This document shows, in pieces, positions 18,671 through 28,694 of a stretch of 64,000 nucleotides of DNA. A program made the translations under genes and the position numbers. The first letter of the stretch is position 1, and the number at the start of each line of letters is the position of its first letter. Under the pieces are notes generated by a model. The model ran no database searches, was not told the origin of the DNA, and saw only the letters and a list, made by a program, of their open reading frames with translations. The DNA is taken from positions 1,116,001 through 1,180,000 of the forward strand of contig NZ_JAJSDZ010000010.1 of NCBI RefSeq assembly GCF_021272385.1, written 5' to 3'. The DNA comes from Vibrio salinus (GTDB taxonomy: Bacteria > Pseudomonadota > Gammaproteobacteria > Enterobacterales > Vibrionaceae).

Positions 18671-19597
18671 ATGAAAATTGCGGTCATCGGCGCAGGAGCT
18701 ATGGGTTGTTTATACGGCGCTTATCTGAGTGAACAACATGACGTCTATATGATAGATACTCTGGAATCTCAGGTTTGGTCAATACAGGAATCCGGAATTA
18801 CCGTAGAAGAAATGGATGGTCGTGTTGTAAATTACCCGAAAGTCAGTGCGTTCCTTTCAGGGCATTGCAACGTCAAGGTTGATATGGTTATTGTCTTTGT
18901 TAAATCAACCTATACTGTGCAGGCACTGGAACAAAATAAAGCACTTTTTAAACCTTCCACTCTGGTAATGACTTTACAGAACGGTGCCGGGAATGACCGG
19001 AAAATTGAAGAATACGTTGATCAGGAAAATATCATCATTGGAACCAGCAAACATAATGCCGTGAATCTTGGTGAAGGCAAAATTAAACATCCCGCGAAAG
19101 GAATTACGACAATTGGTAGCAATCACAATGCATCCAATGTTGTACAGATTGCGGCGAAGTCGCTTGAAGAATCAAGTTTTGACGTTGATATCGCTGGCGA
19201 TATTCAGCGTATCATCTGGAGTAAACTACTGGTAAATCTGTCTGTCAACACATTTACGGCCATTACCCAAACACCCATTGGTTATATGATCAAAAACCAA
19301 CATGCATGGGACTTTGCAAAACGCTTGGTTTATGAAGCAATTGAAGTCGCTGAAGCGGATGGTACTTACTTCGACCGTCGGGAAGCACTCTCAATGGTCA
19401 AAAAAGTCTGCGAAACAGCTGGTGACGGATATTCATCGATGTACCAGGACAGAAAGAACCACGTAAAAATGGAAATTGATGCCATTAACGGAGCCATTGT
19501 CGAACAAGCTAAATTGTATGGCGTTCCAACGCCTTATAACACGCTGATTGTTGACCTTATTCATGCCATTGAAGGCGCTTACGATTTATACGGTTAA
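18671..19597 (+). CDS. Ketopantoate reductase family protein (2-dehydropantoate 2-reductase-like)
   Basis: NAD(P)H-dependent reductase of 308 residues. The Rossmann motif AVIGAGAMGCLYGAYLSE opens the protein. VKSTYTVQAL and LQNGAGN follow, the catalytic lysine lies in IWSKLLVNLSVNTFTAI, and the C-terminal helical domain carries SSMYQDRKNHVKMEIDAINGAIV, which in PanE binds ketopantoate. The family reaction gives pantoate for coenzyme A. Many genomes carry extra paralogues with other alpha-keto-acid substrates, and the divergent XRE regulator hints at an inducible rather than housekeeping role, so I do not assign panE. GGAGAA precedes the ATG. Confidence 0.8.
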   Translation: MKIAVIGAGAMGCLYGAYLSEQHDVYMIDTLESQVWSIQESGITVEEMDGRVVNYPKVSAFLSGHCNVKVDMVIVFVKSTYTVQALEQNKALFKPSTLVMTLQNGAGNDRKIEEYVDQENIIIGTSKHNAVNLGEGKIKHPAKGITTIGSNHNASNVVQIAAKSLEESSFDVDIAGDIQRIIWSKLLVNLSVNTFTAITQTPIGYMIKNQHAWDFAKRLVYEAIEVAEADGTYFDRREALSMVKKVCETAGDGYSSMYQDRKNHVKMEIDAINGAIVEQAKLYGVPTPYNTLIVDLIHAIEGAYDLYG

Positions 19598-19608
19598 CAA
19601 GCAACACA

Positions 19609-20103
19609 CTACTGAACCCGTTTAGCCTGCCAATACTTCGATTTCCAGTAAACATTATTCAGGCTTGAAATAATGACTCCCCGGGATTCGGATGCATGAA
19701 TAAACTGATTTTGCCCGTAATAAATACCAACGTGGCGGGCTTTATGACCGGTTTTAAAAAAGACGAGATCACCTGAGCGAAGTTGAGACCTTGCAATCTT
19801 TTTACCGATGCCTGATTGTCCCTTTGTTGTCCGGGGAATAACGGCACCAAATTGCTCTAAAAAAACCGCATAGACAAAACCGGAGCAATCCACTCCTCTT
19901 TTACTTAATCCTCCATAAGAATAGGGTGTTCCTTTCCATTCCTCATATTGAGTAATAAGACCATTTCTCACCAGCCCACTATTGGATAAATCGGTTTTAT
20001 GAGGATTAACAAAGACAGATTCTTCCGAAGGTGTTGTACTGCAACCGGCGCAAAAGATGATAATTAACCAGATAAGAATACAAGATACTTCTTTTTTCAT
20101 CAT
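19609..20103 (-). CDS. nlpC: NlpC/P60 lipoprotein endopeptidase
   Basis: 164-residue outer-membrane lipoprotein with a signal peptide ending in the lipobox FCAGC (Cys21). The cysteine peptidase domain has catalytic Cys73 (GVDCSGFVYAVF), His124 (RHVGIYYG) and His136 (QFIHASES). The terminal SSLNNVYWKSKYWQAKRV mirrors E. coli NlpC, which favours NlpC over MepS. Such enzymes cleave peptide bonds in murein stem peptides. It is convergent with the ketopantoate-reductase-like gene (11 bases apart). Confidence 0.87.
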   Translation of the reverse strand: MMKKEVSCILIWLIIIFCAGCSTTPSEESVFVNPHKTDLSNSGLVRNGLITQYEEWKGTPYSYGGLSKRGVDCSGFVYAVFLEQFGAVIPRTTKGQSGIGKKIARSQLRSGDLVFFKTGHKARHVGIYYGQNQFIHASESRGVIISSLNNVYWKSKYWQAKRVQ

Positions 20104-20185
20104 TTAGCTTATACGCTCATGCCAGTACCGAAAAGACTGAGTGCATATAATCAAATCGTACATAAAATGTCCATAAAAAAGAAAA

Positions 20186-20212
20186 CGCACAATTCTTATT
20201 TTGAATTGTGCG
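20186..20212 (-). terminator. Strong terminator after ybiT
   Basis: CGCACAATTC (20186-20195) and GAATTGTGCG (20203-20212) make a perfect 10-bp stem with a 7-base loop. On the minus strand it is followed by TTTTCTTTTTT. It lies 35 bases after the ybiT stop codon. Confidence 0.88.
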
Positions 20213-20246
20213 CCCAATTTTACAATCTTATCTGCAAGCAGCCCGG

Positions 20247-21842
20247 TTAACCGGCTAAGCCCTGCTTAGCCAGATATTCATCATAAGTCCCATGGAAATC
20301 ATTCACACCATCTTTCGTTATTTCAATGATTCGGGTAGCAATAGAAGAGACAAACTGCCTATCATGAGAAACAAACAGCAAAGTGCCTTTATAGTTTTCA
20401 AGCGCAAGGTTAAGCGCTTCAATGGATTCCATATCCATGTGGTTTGTCGGCTCATCCATCAGCAAAATATTCGGTCTTTGCATGATAAGCTTACCAAAAA
20501 GCATACGTCCCTGTTCACCACCGGAAATGACTTTCACCGATTTCTTAATGTCATTTTGTGAAAACAGCATACGTCCGAGAATACCGCGTACAACCTGCTC
20601 GTCATCGCCTTCTTTCTTCCACTGCCCCATCCAGTCCATCAGATTCATTTCTTCACTGAACTCATGAGCGTGATCCTGAGCATAATAGCCAATATTATTG
20701 TTTTCCGACCACTTCACCTCACCTTGCATCGGCGTCATTACACCGGCTAGTGTATTCAGCATGGTCGATTTACCAATACCATTTTCACCGATAATGGCAA
20801 TGCGTTCTCCGACTTCAACCAGTAACTTCACGCCATTGAAAAGGACGTTATCTCCATAACCCTGCTTCAGGTCTGTCACTTCAAGTGCATTACGGAACAG
20901 CTCTTTCTCTTGATCAAAACGAATGAAAGGAGACTGACGGCTGGAAGGTTTGACTTCTTCAAGCTGAATTTTTTCCAGTTGTTTCTGACGTGATGTTGCC
21001 TGCTTGGCTTTGGATGCGTTAGCCGAGAAACGGCTAACGAAAGTTTGCAGCTCAGCCATTTGGGCTTTTTTCTTCGCATTATCCGCCAGTAAGCGCTCGC
21101 GGGCCTGCTCGGCAGCAAACATGTACTCGTCGTAATTCCCGGTAAACAAACGTAATTCACCGTAATCCAGATCCGCCATGTGCGTACATACTGTATTAAG
21201 AAAATGACGGTCATGCGAAATGATAACCATCGTACAATTACGTGCCAACAGCGTTTGCTCCAACCAGGCAATGGTATGCATGTCCAGGTTATTGGTCGGT
21301 TCATCAAGGAACATGATGTCCGGTTCCGCAAACAGAACCTGAGCTAAAAGAACCCTCAATTTCAGACCCGGTGCAATTTCACTCATCAATCCGAAATGCT
21401 GGTCTTCCGAAATGCCTAACCCTAAGAGTAATTCACCGGCCCGGGCTTCTGCGGAATAACCATCCATTTCAGCAAATTCTGTTTCTAAATCTCCGACACG
21501 CATACCATCTTCATCGGACATTTCAGGCAAAGCATAAATTCTGTCCCGTTCTTCTTTGACTGACCACAACTCTTTATGGCCCATAATGACGGTATCAATA
21601 ACGGTATATTCCTCAAAGGCAAACTGATCCTGACCCAGTTTTGCAATTCGTTCGTTAGGATCATAAGACACCGAACCCGAAGAAGGCTCCAGCTCACCAC
21701 CCAAAATTTTCATAAATGTCGATTTACCACAACCATTTGCCCCAATCAGACCATAACGGTTGCCATTACCAAATTTAATCGAGATATTTTCAAACAGAGG
21801 CTTGTCGCCAAATTGCATGGTGATGTTTGCAGTCGTTAACAC
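20247..21842 (-). CDS. ybiT: ABC-F family ATPase, ribosome-associated, YbiT type
   Basis: Soluble protein of 531 residues with two ATP-binding cassettes and no membrane domain. Walker A motifs are GANGCGKST and GENGIGKST. Signatures are LKLRVLLAQ and [12 protein letters not shown], and Walker B motifs are [12 protein letters not shown] and [12 protein letters not shown]. The linker region ([45 protein letters not shown]) is the P-site tRNA interaction motif of ABC-F proteins. Length and N-terminus ([21 protein letters not shown]) match E. coli YbiT (530). The start is placed at GTG 21840-21842 with GGA upstream; a longer open frame adds 17 residues without family support. It acts on translating ribosomes, not in transport. 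Confidence 0.9.
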   Translation of the reverse strand: MLTTANITMQFGDKPLFENISIKFGNGNRYGLIGANGCGKSTFMKILGGELEPSSGSVSYDPNERIAKLGQDQFAFEEYTVIDTVIMGHKELWSVKEERDRIYALPEMSDEDGMRVGDLETEFAEMDGYSAEARAGELLLGLGISEDQHFGLMSEIAPGLKLRVLLAQVLFAEPDIMFLDEPTNNLDMHTIAWLEQTLLARNCTMVIISHDRHFLNTVCTHMADLDYGELRLFTGNYDEYMFAAEQARERLLADNAKKKAQMAELQTFVSRFSANASKAKQATSRQKQLEKIQLEEVKPSSRQSPFIRFDQEKELFRNALEVTDLKQGYGDNVLFNGVKLLVEVGERIAIIGENGIGKSTMLNTLAGVMTPMQGEVKWSENNNIGYYAQDHAHEFSEEMNLMDWMGQWKKEGDDEQVVRGILGRMLFSQNDIKKSVKVISGGEQGRMLFGKLIMQRPNILLMDEPTNHMDMESIEALNLALENYKGTLLFVSHDRQFVSSIATRIIEITKDGVNDFHGTYDEYLAKQGLAG

Positions 21843-21978
21843 AGATAATTCCAAATCAAATAATGAAGACAAAAAAAGTTGGTCATAAACCAACTTTTCA
21901 GATTTCCGCTATAGTAACAGTTTTCGTGATAAACATCACCTTCCGCTATTTATCCAAAGTCATTTAACTCTCATGAAT

Positions 21979-23568
21979 TTACATTCCCATTTCTTTAAAT
22001 AACCTGCTATAAGCTCTGTCTTCTTTTTGAATATGCTGAGTCAGCCATGCTTTCAGAAACGACATCAATTCATCACTGATATCTTCACCGGATTCAACCC
22101 GACGCTGAAAATCCAGAACCTGACTCACCAGAGTGGAGTGAATTCTTTCATGCTGATGGCGATCTTTATATTCAAACATATCAAATAACGTTTCTTCATA
22201 CTTAAAATGATTTCCGGTGTAATCTATCAATCCCTGAACAACCCGTTTAACAGAAGCCAAATCGTAATTATTATTAAGAAGATAATACAATTCGTTAATC
22301 AGATTCACTAAGGTTTCATGCTGACGATTAATTTCTGTCAGGCCAAGATCCAAATCAGGTCCCCACTCAATCAATTTATCTCGATTTTTGTCTTCTTGTT
22401 CCACCTGTTTATCGTCGATTACAAATCGTTTAAGCAAAGATTCCACTTCTCCGGCCAGATTTCTGACAGTGATGCTGGCAAGAACTGTTTTTTGAGCAAC
22501 ACCAACGTTATTATTCGACTCCTGTTCTATCTGTTTCAGATAATTATCAAGCGCCTTAGTTTCAGACAACTGTTCAGAGGCCAGATCGGCAATATTTTTA
22601 CCCAGAGTATCGATATTGAGGATTTGTTCGTTCAGAGAATTAAAATTGCATTCCGCTTCACCTGCTGCTTCCTGAGATGCCAATATTCTGGCCTTGTTTG
22701 ATTCCATTGAAGAATTCACTTTCGTAATCAGTTCCTGCAGATTCAGTATCTTCTCACTGATTTGCTTCGTTGCATCCTGAGTCTGGGTGGCTAAGGCGCG
22801 AACTTCATCCGCAACAACAGCAAATCCTCTACCGTGTTCACCGGCCCGGGCACTTTCAATCGCTGCGTTCAGCGCCAGTAAATTCGTCTGTTCTGCAATA
22901 TTTCCGATGGTGTCGATGACCTGCCCTATACTGACACTTTCCTGATTGAGCTGCTCAAAATGTTCAGCCGAACGAACATACTGTTTCGTCGTCGCTTCTA
23001 AAGAGTCCTCCAATCGTTTCATTCCGGTTATACCTTTTTCTGCCATATCACTCGCATCAGTTGCCAGTTTATAAGAATCATTACAGTACGAATCAACCTG
23101 AGACGATATTGTTGATAATTGTTCAACACGTTCTTTGGCACTATTAATATTATGCTGTTGAGCAACCGCACCGCTTTTTGACGCTTCAGACTGGCTTTGT
23201 AATGAATTAGCAACCTGAATAAGGTAGCGGGTCGTTTTCCCCAGAAAAAATGTTGTCCGTGAAATGTCTTCCCCAACCCGGTTGAAAGATTGATAAATAA
23301 GATTATCACTATCCTGAGATTTGTTAATTCGTGACGTTAAATCTCCCTGTGATAATTGATGTGCCGAAGAGGTAATTTCGGACAACATTGGTCCGACAGA
23401 CATAAGGATGCATAACATCGTTATATGATAAACAATTAAAATAGCCACAAAAGCCCAGTGAACCGACACTCCTAAAATATAAATCAAAGGAATAACTGGA
23501 ATGGATAAAATGACACCCCATAGTAAAGGAGACACTCTGATTGATTTCAGAGCCAGCTTCACGAACAT
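21979..23568 (-). CDS. Methyl-accepting chemotaxis protein fused to a C-terminal hemerythrin domain
   Basis: 529 residues. Two adjacent hydrophobic segments (about 10-60) leave almost no periplasmic domain. A HAMP-like stretch and a methyl-accepting signalling domain with the conserved tip [40 protein letters not shown] follow. The last 125 residues form a bacteriohemerythrin domain with the expected diiron ligands: His in NRQHETL, HxxxE in [11 protein letters not shown], HxxxH in HQHERIH and HxxxxD in QHIQKED. The receptor is therefore likely to sense oxygen or redox state in the cytosol through the hemerythrin domain and to signal to CheA. AGGTAGG lies just before the start. Confidence 0.9.
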   Translation of the reverse strand: MFVKLALKSIRVSPLLWGVILSIPVIPLIYILGVSVHWAFVAILIVYHITMLCILMSVGPMLSEITSSAHQLSQGDLTSRINKSQDSDNLIYQSFNRVGEDISRTTFFLGKTTRYLIQVANSLQSQSEASKSGAVAQQHNINSAKERVEQLSTISSQVDSYCNDSYKLATDASDMAEKGITGMKRLEDSLEATTKQYVRSAEHFEQLNQESVSIGQVIDTIGNIAEQTNLLALNAAIESARAGEHGRGFAVVADEVRALATQTQDATKQISEKILNLQELITKVNSSMESNKARILASQEAAGEAECNFNSLNEQILNIDTLGKNIADLASEQLSETKALDNYLKQIEQESNNNVGVAQKTVLASITVRNLAGEVESLLKRFVIDDKQVEQEDKNRDKLIEWGPDLDLGLTEINRQHETLVNLINELYYLLNNNYDLASVKRVVQGLIDYTGNHFKYEETLFDMFEYKDRHQHERIHSTLVSQVLDFQRRVESGEDISDELMSFLKAWLTQHIQKEDRAYSRLFKEMGM

Positions 23569-23891
23569 AACCTACCTCCGGTAGCCTGTGTTAATTCGCA
23601 GGAAATCAGACTATTACTGAAACTATAGTCAAAAAAATCCGGAATGGCGCCTAACGGAACGTACCTGTTTCACATTACATTACATTCATCTTAAACCTTG
23701 CTGTTAATCGATATTACCTGACGAAGAATAGACGTGTTTTTCAACTGCTTTACCAAAAAAGTTCATCATACAAACGTTATCAAAGACACATTTAATATAA
23801 CCAAACCCTCTTAACACAGAGCATTGTGACATTACCTGGAGAGTTAAAGCATATAAACTTCATTTTATAATTACATTTTACTTAATTTCGA

Positions 23892-23920
23892 TTGACAAAG
23901 AAGATCAATATCACAATAAT
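23892..23920 (+). promoter_or_regulatory. Promoter of the marR-efflux operon
   Basis: TTGACA (23892-23897), 17-base spacer, AATAAT (23915-23920). This is a near-consensus sigma-70 promoter whose expected start site (about 23927) falls in the first of three 15-bp repeats. Confidence 0.7.
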
Positions 23921-23924
23921 TACT

Positions 23925-23969
23925 TGCACAGGCAATTAATGCACAGGCTAATAATGTATAGGCAACGTA
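23925..23969 (+). repeat. Three 15-bp direct repeats at the marR operon start site
   Basis: TGCACAGGCAATTAA, TGCACAGGCTAATAA and TGTATAGGCAACGTA follow one another without spacer. They lie between the -10 box and the marR ribosome-binding site (TGGAGG). Their position suits a repressor array for the MarR protein encoded next. Confidence 0.7.
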
Positions 23970-23982
23970 ATGGAGGCTGTTA

Positions 23983-24465
23983 ATGTCCGAATCAGATAAC
24001 CATGATTTATCTCTATACGACAACCTCGGCTTTTTACTTGGTAAAGTTTCGCAAATTAAAGATCGGCTTCTAGATCAATACATTGCAAATGAAGACATCA
24101 CCGCAACTCAGATGAAAATGCTCTATCATTTGTATTTTGTTAATACAAACCGACCTTCTGAAATCGGCACTTATTTATATATAGACAACAGTGCCATTAC
24201 GAGAATGCTGGATCGTCTGGAAAAAAAAGAGCTTATAAAGCGAATCCCAGATCCCAATGATCGCCGTTCAATCCTGGTTGAACTGACGCAAAAAGGTAAA
24301 GATGTTACAAAACGGACTATTCCTTTCGCTATTCATGCCATTGATGATTTGACGCAATGCCTGACTTCTGATGAAACTCAACAACTTCAGTCCTGTTTAA
24401 AAAAAATCGTCGAACACTTAATGCCTGAAGAGTTTAGACTCCGTTATACCAAGGAATCCGAATGA
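23983..24465 (+). CDS. MarR-family regulator of the adjacent efflux operon
   Basis: 160-residue winged-helix dimer. The DNA-binding wing is visible in TQMKMLYHLYFVNTNRPSEIGTYLYIDNSAITRMLDRLEKKELIKRIPDPNDRRSILVELTQKGK, the standard MarR core with the DxRS motif (NDRRSI). It overlaps the next gene by four bases (ATGA). It probably represses its own operon and is released by the drugs or metabolites that the pump exports, as for EmrR/FarR-type systems. Confidence 0.87.
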   Translation: MSESDNHDLSLYDNLGFLLGKVSQIKDRLLDQYIANEDITATQMKMLYHLYFVNTNRPSEIGTYLYIDNSAITRMLDRLEKKELIKRIPDPNDRRSILVELTQKGKDVTKRTIPFAIHAIDDLTQCLTSDETQQLQSCLKKIVEHLMPEEFRLRYTKESE

Positions 24466-25910
24466 TAAAACTGACTAAAATTTCGATATTTGTATCGTTA
24501 TCTCTGCTTTATGGTTGTTCAGCTCCTGATCAAATTAAGCCTCAGAATAAACTCAATGATCAGGCCGTTTTAAGCCATAGTTCCAATCTTAAATCACAAC
24601 AATTTTCTGTCGCAGACTGGCCAAAACAGGACTGGTGGAAATCATTTGGAGATCCTCAGTTAAACCAACTTATTGAGCGCGCACTAAAGAACAGCCCTGA
24701 CATTCAGTTAGCTAACGCCATGTTAACTAAAGCATCGTCTTATGTGATGGCGGCCGACAGTCAGTTTGACCCGACACTTACCGCAGATGCTGCTGCTCGC
24801 CGTGCCCGCTTGTCTCGTTCTGAAGACTATTCAATGCAGGGTAATCGCTATGGTACTGTTTATGATCTGGGATTAAACGGCAGCTATACCTTTGACCTAT
24901 GGGGAGGAGAACGTTCAGCCTGGGAAGCGAGTGTCAATAACCAACAAGCCGCAGAAGTGGATCATCAGGCGGCAAAAATTACGTTGTCTAACGCCATTAT
25001 CCGCTCTTATGTCGAATTGGAAAACTCCTATTCTCTGCTCGATCTGGCTCACAAAGATCTAGAAAGAACACAGCGGATAGTCAGAATTACTCAAAATCTG
25101 TTAAATCACGGATTAACCTCTGATGATCGACTCTATACGGCACAAAGTAATGCAGCCGGAGCCCAACAGGTTCTGAAAAAACGGACGCTGGCAATCAGGC
25201 AACTCAAAAATGCTATTGCAACATTAGTTGGTGAAGGACCAGACACAGCATGGGGTATCCAACGTCCAACAAGTCAAATAAGTACGGTTCTGAAATTACC
25301 AGAGGATTTACCGGCAAACTTATTGTCACACAGGCCCGACATTGTAGCTGCTAAATGGCGGGTAGAAGCAGCCAGCAAAAATATAGACGCGGCCAAAACC
25401 CGTTTTTATCCAAACGTCAATCTGAGTGCAATGGCTGGATTTAAAGCCATGCTGGGTGATGCCGTTTTTGAAGACGTAAGCCGCTCGTGGAATGTCACGC
25501 CAGCGATCTCTCTCCCTATTTTCACTAAAGGATTGACCGCTGATCTGATAGAAAAAACAGCGGACTATGATACTGCTGTCGCTCAATACAACAAGTCACT
25601 GACAAACGCACTGGGACAGGTAACAGATTCTATCCTGGCGATTAAATCTCTGGGAAATCAGTTAAAAGATGCAGAACAAAGTATGCATCTGGCAGATAAA
25701 AGTTACCGGATTACTGAAAAACGTTATCAGTCTGGAATGGGAAGTCAGCTGGAAGTATTAATTGCTGAAGACCAACTCATTCAGGCTGAGTCAGCCTACA
25801 CAACTTTAAAAAATCAGCAGCAAGAAGAGCAGGTATTGTTAATTCAGGCTCTGGGCGGTGGTTTTAGCAATGTTCAAGCACCAGCTAAAACTGTTACTGA
25901 CAAAGATTAA
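24462..25910 (+). CDS. Outer-membrane efflux lipoprotein, NodT/OprM type
   Basis: 482 residues with a lipoprotein signal (LSLLYGCSAP, lipidated Cys19) and two outer-membrane-efflux repeats: WWKSFGDPQLNQLIERAL with ANAMLTKASSYV, SYTFDLWGGERSAWEAS, LLSHRPDIVAAKWRVEAASKNIDAAKTRFYPNVNLSA, and near the end RYQSGMGSQLEVLIAEDQLIQAESAY. It forms the trimeric outer-membrane channel for the EmrAB-type pump encoded downstream. Translation is coupled to marR by an ATGA overlap. Confidence 0.9.
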   Translation: MIKLTKISIFVSLSLLYGCSAPDQIKPQNKLNDQAVLSHSSNLKSQQFSVADWPKQDWWKSFGDPQLNQLIERALKNSPDIQLANAMLTKASSYVMAADSQFDPTLTADAAARRARLSRSEDYSMQGNRYGTVYDLGLNGSYTFDLWGGERSAWEASVNNQQAAEVDHQAAKITLSNAIIRSYVELENSYSLLDLAHKDLERTQRIVRITQNLLNHGLTSDDRLYTAQSNAAGAQQVLKKRTLAIRQLKNAIATLVGEGPDTAWGIQRPTSQISTVLKLPEDLPANLLSHRPDIVAAKWRVEAASKNIDAAKTRFYPNVNLSAMAGFKAMLGDAVFEDVSRSWNVTPAISLPIFTKGLTADLIEKTADYDTAVAQYNKSLTNALGQVTDSILAIKSLGNQLKDAEQSMHLADKSYRITEKRYQSGMGSQLEVLIAEDQLIQAESAYTTLKNQQQEEQVLLIQALGGGFSNVQAPAKTVTDKD

Positions 25911-25924
25911 TATAGGTTTTTACA

Positions 25925-27115
25925 ATGCAAGAAAAAGAAACTGAACAAACTGTCTCTCCTAATAAATCAAAACGTAAAAAAGGATTAACAACGTTTGCTT
26001 TAATCATTGCGATAGCGGCGCTGGGCTCTGGTTATTACTATTTCAATTACGTCAGGGGAAATGAAACGACAGAAGATGCCTACGTAAACGGGAACCTCGT
26101 TCAAATCACACCGGAAATTACCGGTACCGTCACCAGTATTGCAGTCGATGATGGTGACTATGTCAAAAAAGGTCAGGTTTTAGTCCGCTTTGACAAAGAT
26201 GACGCACAGATAGCTTACGAAAGTGCCGTTGCTGACCTTGGCCAGACAGTTCGTCAGGTCCGCACCATGTTTAACAGTGTAACACAGGCAAAAGCAGTAG
26301 TTGAAACCAGAAGAATAGCCCTTAATAAAGCCAAAACAGACTATTCACGACGTAAAGATATGGTGAAAGTAGGTGGGTTATCTCAGGAAGAATTAAGCCA
26401 CGCTAAAGATTTGGTTGATTCGGCTCAAAAAGAATTGGCGGTAGCCATTGAACAGTTAAAAGCCAAACAGTCCATCATTCATGGTACAACCGTTGAAACT
26501 CATCCATTAGTAAGGGCTTCGGTCGCAAATCTGAAAAAAGCGTATCTGGCAAAAATCCGTACCAGTGTTGTTGCACCAGTGTCCGGATATGTTGCACGCC
26601 GGAATGTACAGCTAGGACAACGTGTCTCTCAGAATTCTGTTCTGATGGCCGTTGTTCCACTTGACGATGTATGGGTTGACGCAAACTTTAAAGAAACTCA
26701 GCTAAGAGAAATGCGCATCGGGCAACCTGTATCGCTAATTTCTGACTTATACGGTGACGACGTTGTCTTTCACGGAAAAGTAGAAAGTTTGGGCATTGGT
26801 ACCGGCAGCGCGTTTTCCTTACTACCTGCTCAGAATGCTACAGGAAACTGGATTAAAGTAGTACAACGATTACCTGTGCGCATTGAGCTTGATAAAAAAG
26901 AGCTTAAAAATCATCCGCTAAGAATTGGATTATCTATGACAGCTGATGTGGAAACTGAAAATACCAATGGTCCTTTATTATCAGTATCATCGCCGAAATC
27001 AGCACGGTATAAAACGGACGTTTACAGTAGAAGTAATGATAATTTAAATAAACTGGTTGCCCGCATTATTGCTGAAAACGATGCCCAACTAAAAGATTTT
27101 ATTGCAAAAAAATAG
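25925..27115 (+). CDS. emrA: EmrA-type membrane fusion protein
   Basis: 396 residues with an N-terminal cytosolic lysine-rich tail, one membrane anchor (about residues 23-42) and a HlyD/EmrA periplasmic body. Features: TTEDAYVNGNLVQITPEITGTVTSIAVDDGDYVKKGQVLVRFD (lipoyl half), long helical hairpin, IRTSVVAPVSGYVARRNVQLGQRVS (second lipoyl half) and DDVWVDANFKETQLREMRIGQPV. It bridges the MFS pump to the outer-membrane lipoprotein. Fourteen bases separate it from the upstream gene. Confidence 0.9.
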   Translation: MQEKETEQTVSPNKSKRKKGLTTFALIIAIAALGSGYYYFNYVRGNETTEDAYVNGNLVQITPEITGTVTSIAVDDGDYVKKGQVLVRFDKDDAQIAYESAVADLGQTVRQVRTMFNSVTQAKAVVETRRIALNKAKTDYSRRKDMVKVGGLSQEELSHAKDLVDSAQKELAVAIEQLKAKQSIIHGTTVETHPLVRASVANLKKAYLAKIRTSVVAPVSGYVARRNVQLGQRVSQNSVLMAVVPLDDVWVDANFKETQLREMRIGQPVSLISDLYGDDVVFHGKVESLGIGTGSAFSLLPAQNATGNWIKVVQRLPVRIELDKKELKNHPLRIGLSMTADVETENTNGPLLSVSSPKSARYKTDVYSRSNDNLNKLVARIIAENDAQLKDFIAKK

Positions 27116-27127
27116 AAAGGTCTAACT

Positions 27128-28633
27128 ATGAGTCAACCTCAAAGCTACCAACCATCTAATATGGCTCTATGCGTTTTTGCCATATCGTTGGGAGTATTTA
27201 TGCAAGTATTAGACTCGACGATTGCAAACGTATCACTACCTACCATTGCCGGAAACATGGGTGTCAGCCTGAATCAGGGGACCTGGGTAATTACGTCATT
27301 TACTGTCAGTAACGCCATAGGTCTTCCAATTACGTCCTGGCTAAGTCGTCGAATAGGAGAAGTGAGACTTTATGTCGGTGCACTTATTGCGTTTAGTCTG
27401 TTTTCCTTTCTGTGCGGTGTCTCCCAGTCGATGGGGGAATTGGTGATATTCAGAACGTTACAGGGTCTGGCAGCAGCACCATTATTTCCTATGAGTCAGG
27501 TGTTACTGATGTCCATTTTTCCCAAAGAAAAACGCAGCATGGCTCTTGCTTTACTTGGGATGGTTGCCGTAGTCGGCCCTATAGTCGGTCCAATTCTGGG
27601 GGGATGGTTAACCTATGACTATAGTTGGCCCTGGATATTTTTTATTAATATCCCTATTGGTATTTTTACTGTCATCGTCGTACTACGTCAGTTAAAAGAC
27701 CGTCCTGCTCAGGAAAACATGCGGAATTCAAAATTCGATATTGTTGGCCTTTCAACCATGGCGTTAGGTGTCGGAATACTTCAAATCGTATTAGATAAAG
27801 GAAATGAACTGGATTGGTTTAATAACGTATGGATCATCGCAGGATCGGTTTTTGCTGTTATTATGCTTGTCTTCATGGTTATTTGGGAACTAACCGATGA
27901 TGACCCCATTATTAATTTACGTTTATTTGCCAATCGTAACTTCTGCATCGGAACCATTATTTTAACTTTTGGATACGCTGGTTTTTTCAGTATTAACCTT
28001 ATATTACCTCAATGGCTTCAGAGTCAGATGAATTATACTGCTTTATGGGCAGGGTTTGCGGCAGCCCCTATGGGGGTACTCCCTCTATTTCTGACCCCCA
28101 TATTAGGAAAATTAGGAACCCAGTTCGATATGCGAAAACTCGCAGCATGGTCATTCATCGTTATCGGATCCAGCTGTTATATGCGGGCTCAGTTCAACAG
28201 TGATGTCGATTACTTTACGATTGCCATAATTCAGCTGTTTATGGGTATCGGTATTTCGTTATTCTTTATGCCTATGACGACTATTCTGTTATCCGATTTG
28301 CATGGTTCAGATGTTTCTGATGCTGCGTCTTTATCCACATTTATAAGGACTATCGGAGCCAGTTTTGCTTCATCATTAACTACATGGATATGGACGCGTA
28401 ATGCAAGCGTGCACCATGCCATTCTGGCAGAGCAAATTACTCCCTACAATCCATTAGTCGCTCCGGAGTTACAACATAATAATGCCCACAGTACATTAAT
28501 GACACTCAATGGGATTATCACAGGTCAGGGGTATATGATGTCAACCATCGATCTATTCACAACGTTGATGGGCATTTTCTTTGTGTTAACTCCGTTTATT
28601 TTCCTGACACAAAGACCTAAAGCACATGCGTAA
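27128..28633 (+). CDS. emrB: EmrB-type MFS multidrug exporter, DHA2 family (14 TM)
   Basis: 501 residues, strongly hydrophobic. DHA2 landmarks: FMQVLDSTIANVSLPTIAGNMGVSLNQGTWVITSFTVSNAIGLPITSWLSRRIGEVR (motif D1 and A) and GMVAVVGPIVGPILGGWLTYDYSWPWIFFINIPIG (motif C and following), with 14 predicted helices. Drug/proton antiporter of a tripartite EmrAB-TolC-like pump. AAAGG is the ribosome-binding site, 12 bases after emrA. Last gene of the operon; a hairpin terminator follows. Confidence 0.92.
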   Translation: MSQPQSYQPSNMALCVFAISLGVFMQVLDSTIANVSLPTIAGNMGVSLNQGTWVITSFTVSNAIGLPITSWLSRRIGEVRLYVGALIAFSLFSFLCGVSQSMGELVIFRTLQGLAAAPLFPMSQVLLMSIFPKEKRSMALALLGMVAVVGPIVGPILGGWLTYDYSWPWIFFINIPIGIFTVIVVLRQLKDRPAQENMRNSKFDIVGLSTMALGVGILQIVLDKGNELDWFNNVWIIAGSVFAVIMLVFMVIWELTDDDPIINLRLFANRNFCIGTIILTFGYAGFFSINLILPQWLQSQMNYTALWAGFAAAPMGVLPLFLTPILGKLGTQFDMRKLAAWSFIVIGSSCYMRAQFNSDVDYFTIAIIQLFMGIGISLFFMPMTTILLSDLHGSDVSDAASLSTFIRTIGASFASSLTTWIWTRNASVHHAILAEQITPYNPLVAPELQHNNAHSTLMTLNGIITGQGYMMSTIDLFTTLMGIFFVLTPFIFLTQRPKAHA

Positions 28634-28670
28634 TTAAAATACCTTAGGTCTCCCCATTCAATAGCCCTCT

Positions 28671-28694
28671 ATGCCTGATGCTCACATCAGGCAT
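28671..28694 (+). terminator. Terminator of the efflux operon
   Basis: A perfect 10-bp stem ATGCCTGATG / CATCAGGCAT with a four-base loop (CTCA), followed by GTTTATTT, 38 bases after the emrB stop codon. Confidence 0.85.

Noticed and set aside
20247-21893. YbiT as an antibiotic-resistance or transport ATPase
   Set aside because: It lacks membrane domains and agrees with the housekeeping YbiT subgroup of ABC-F proteins over its whole length.
23925-23969. CRISPR array
   Set aside because: Units are contiguous with no spacers, only 15 bp, and no cas genes are present. The same holds for 30988-31043 and 60105-60149.
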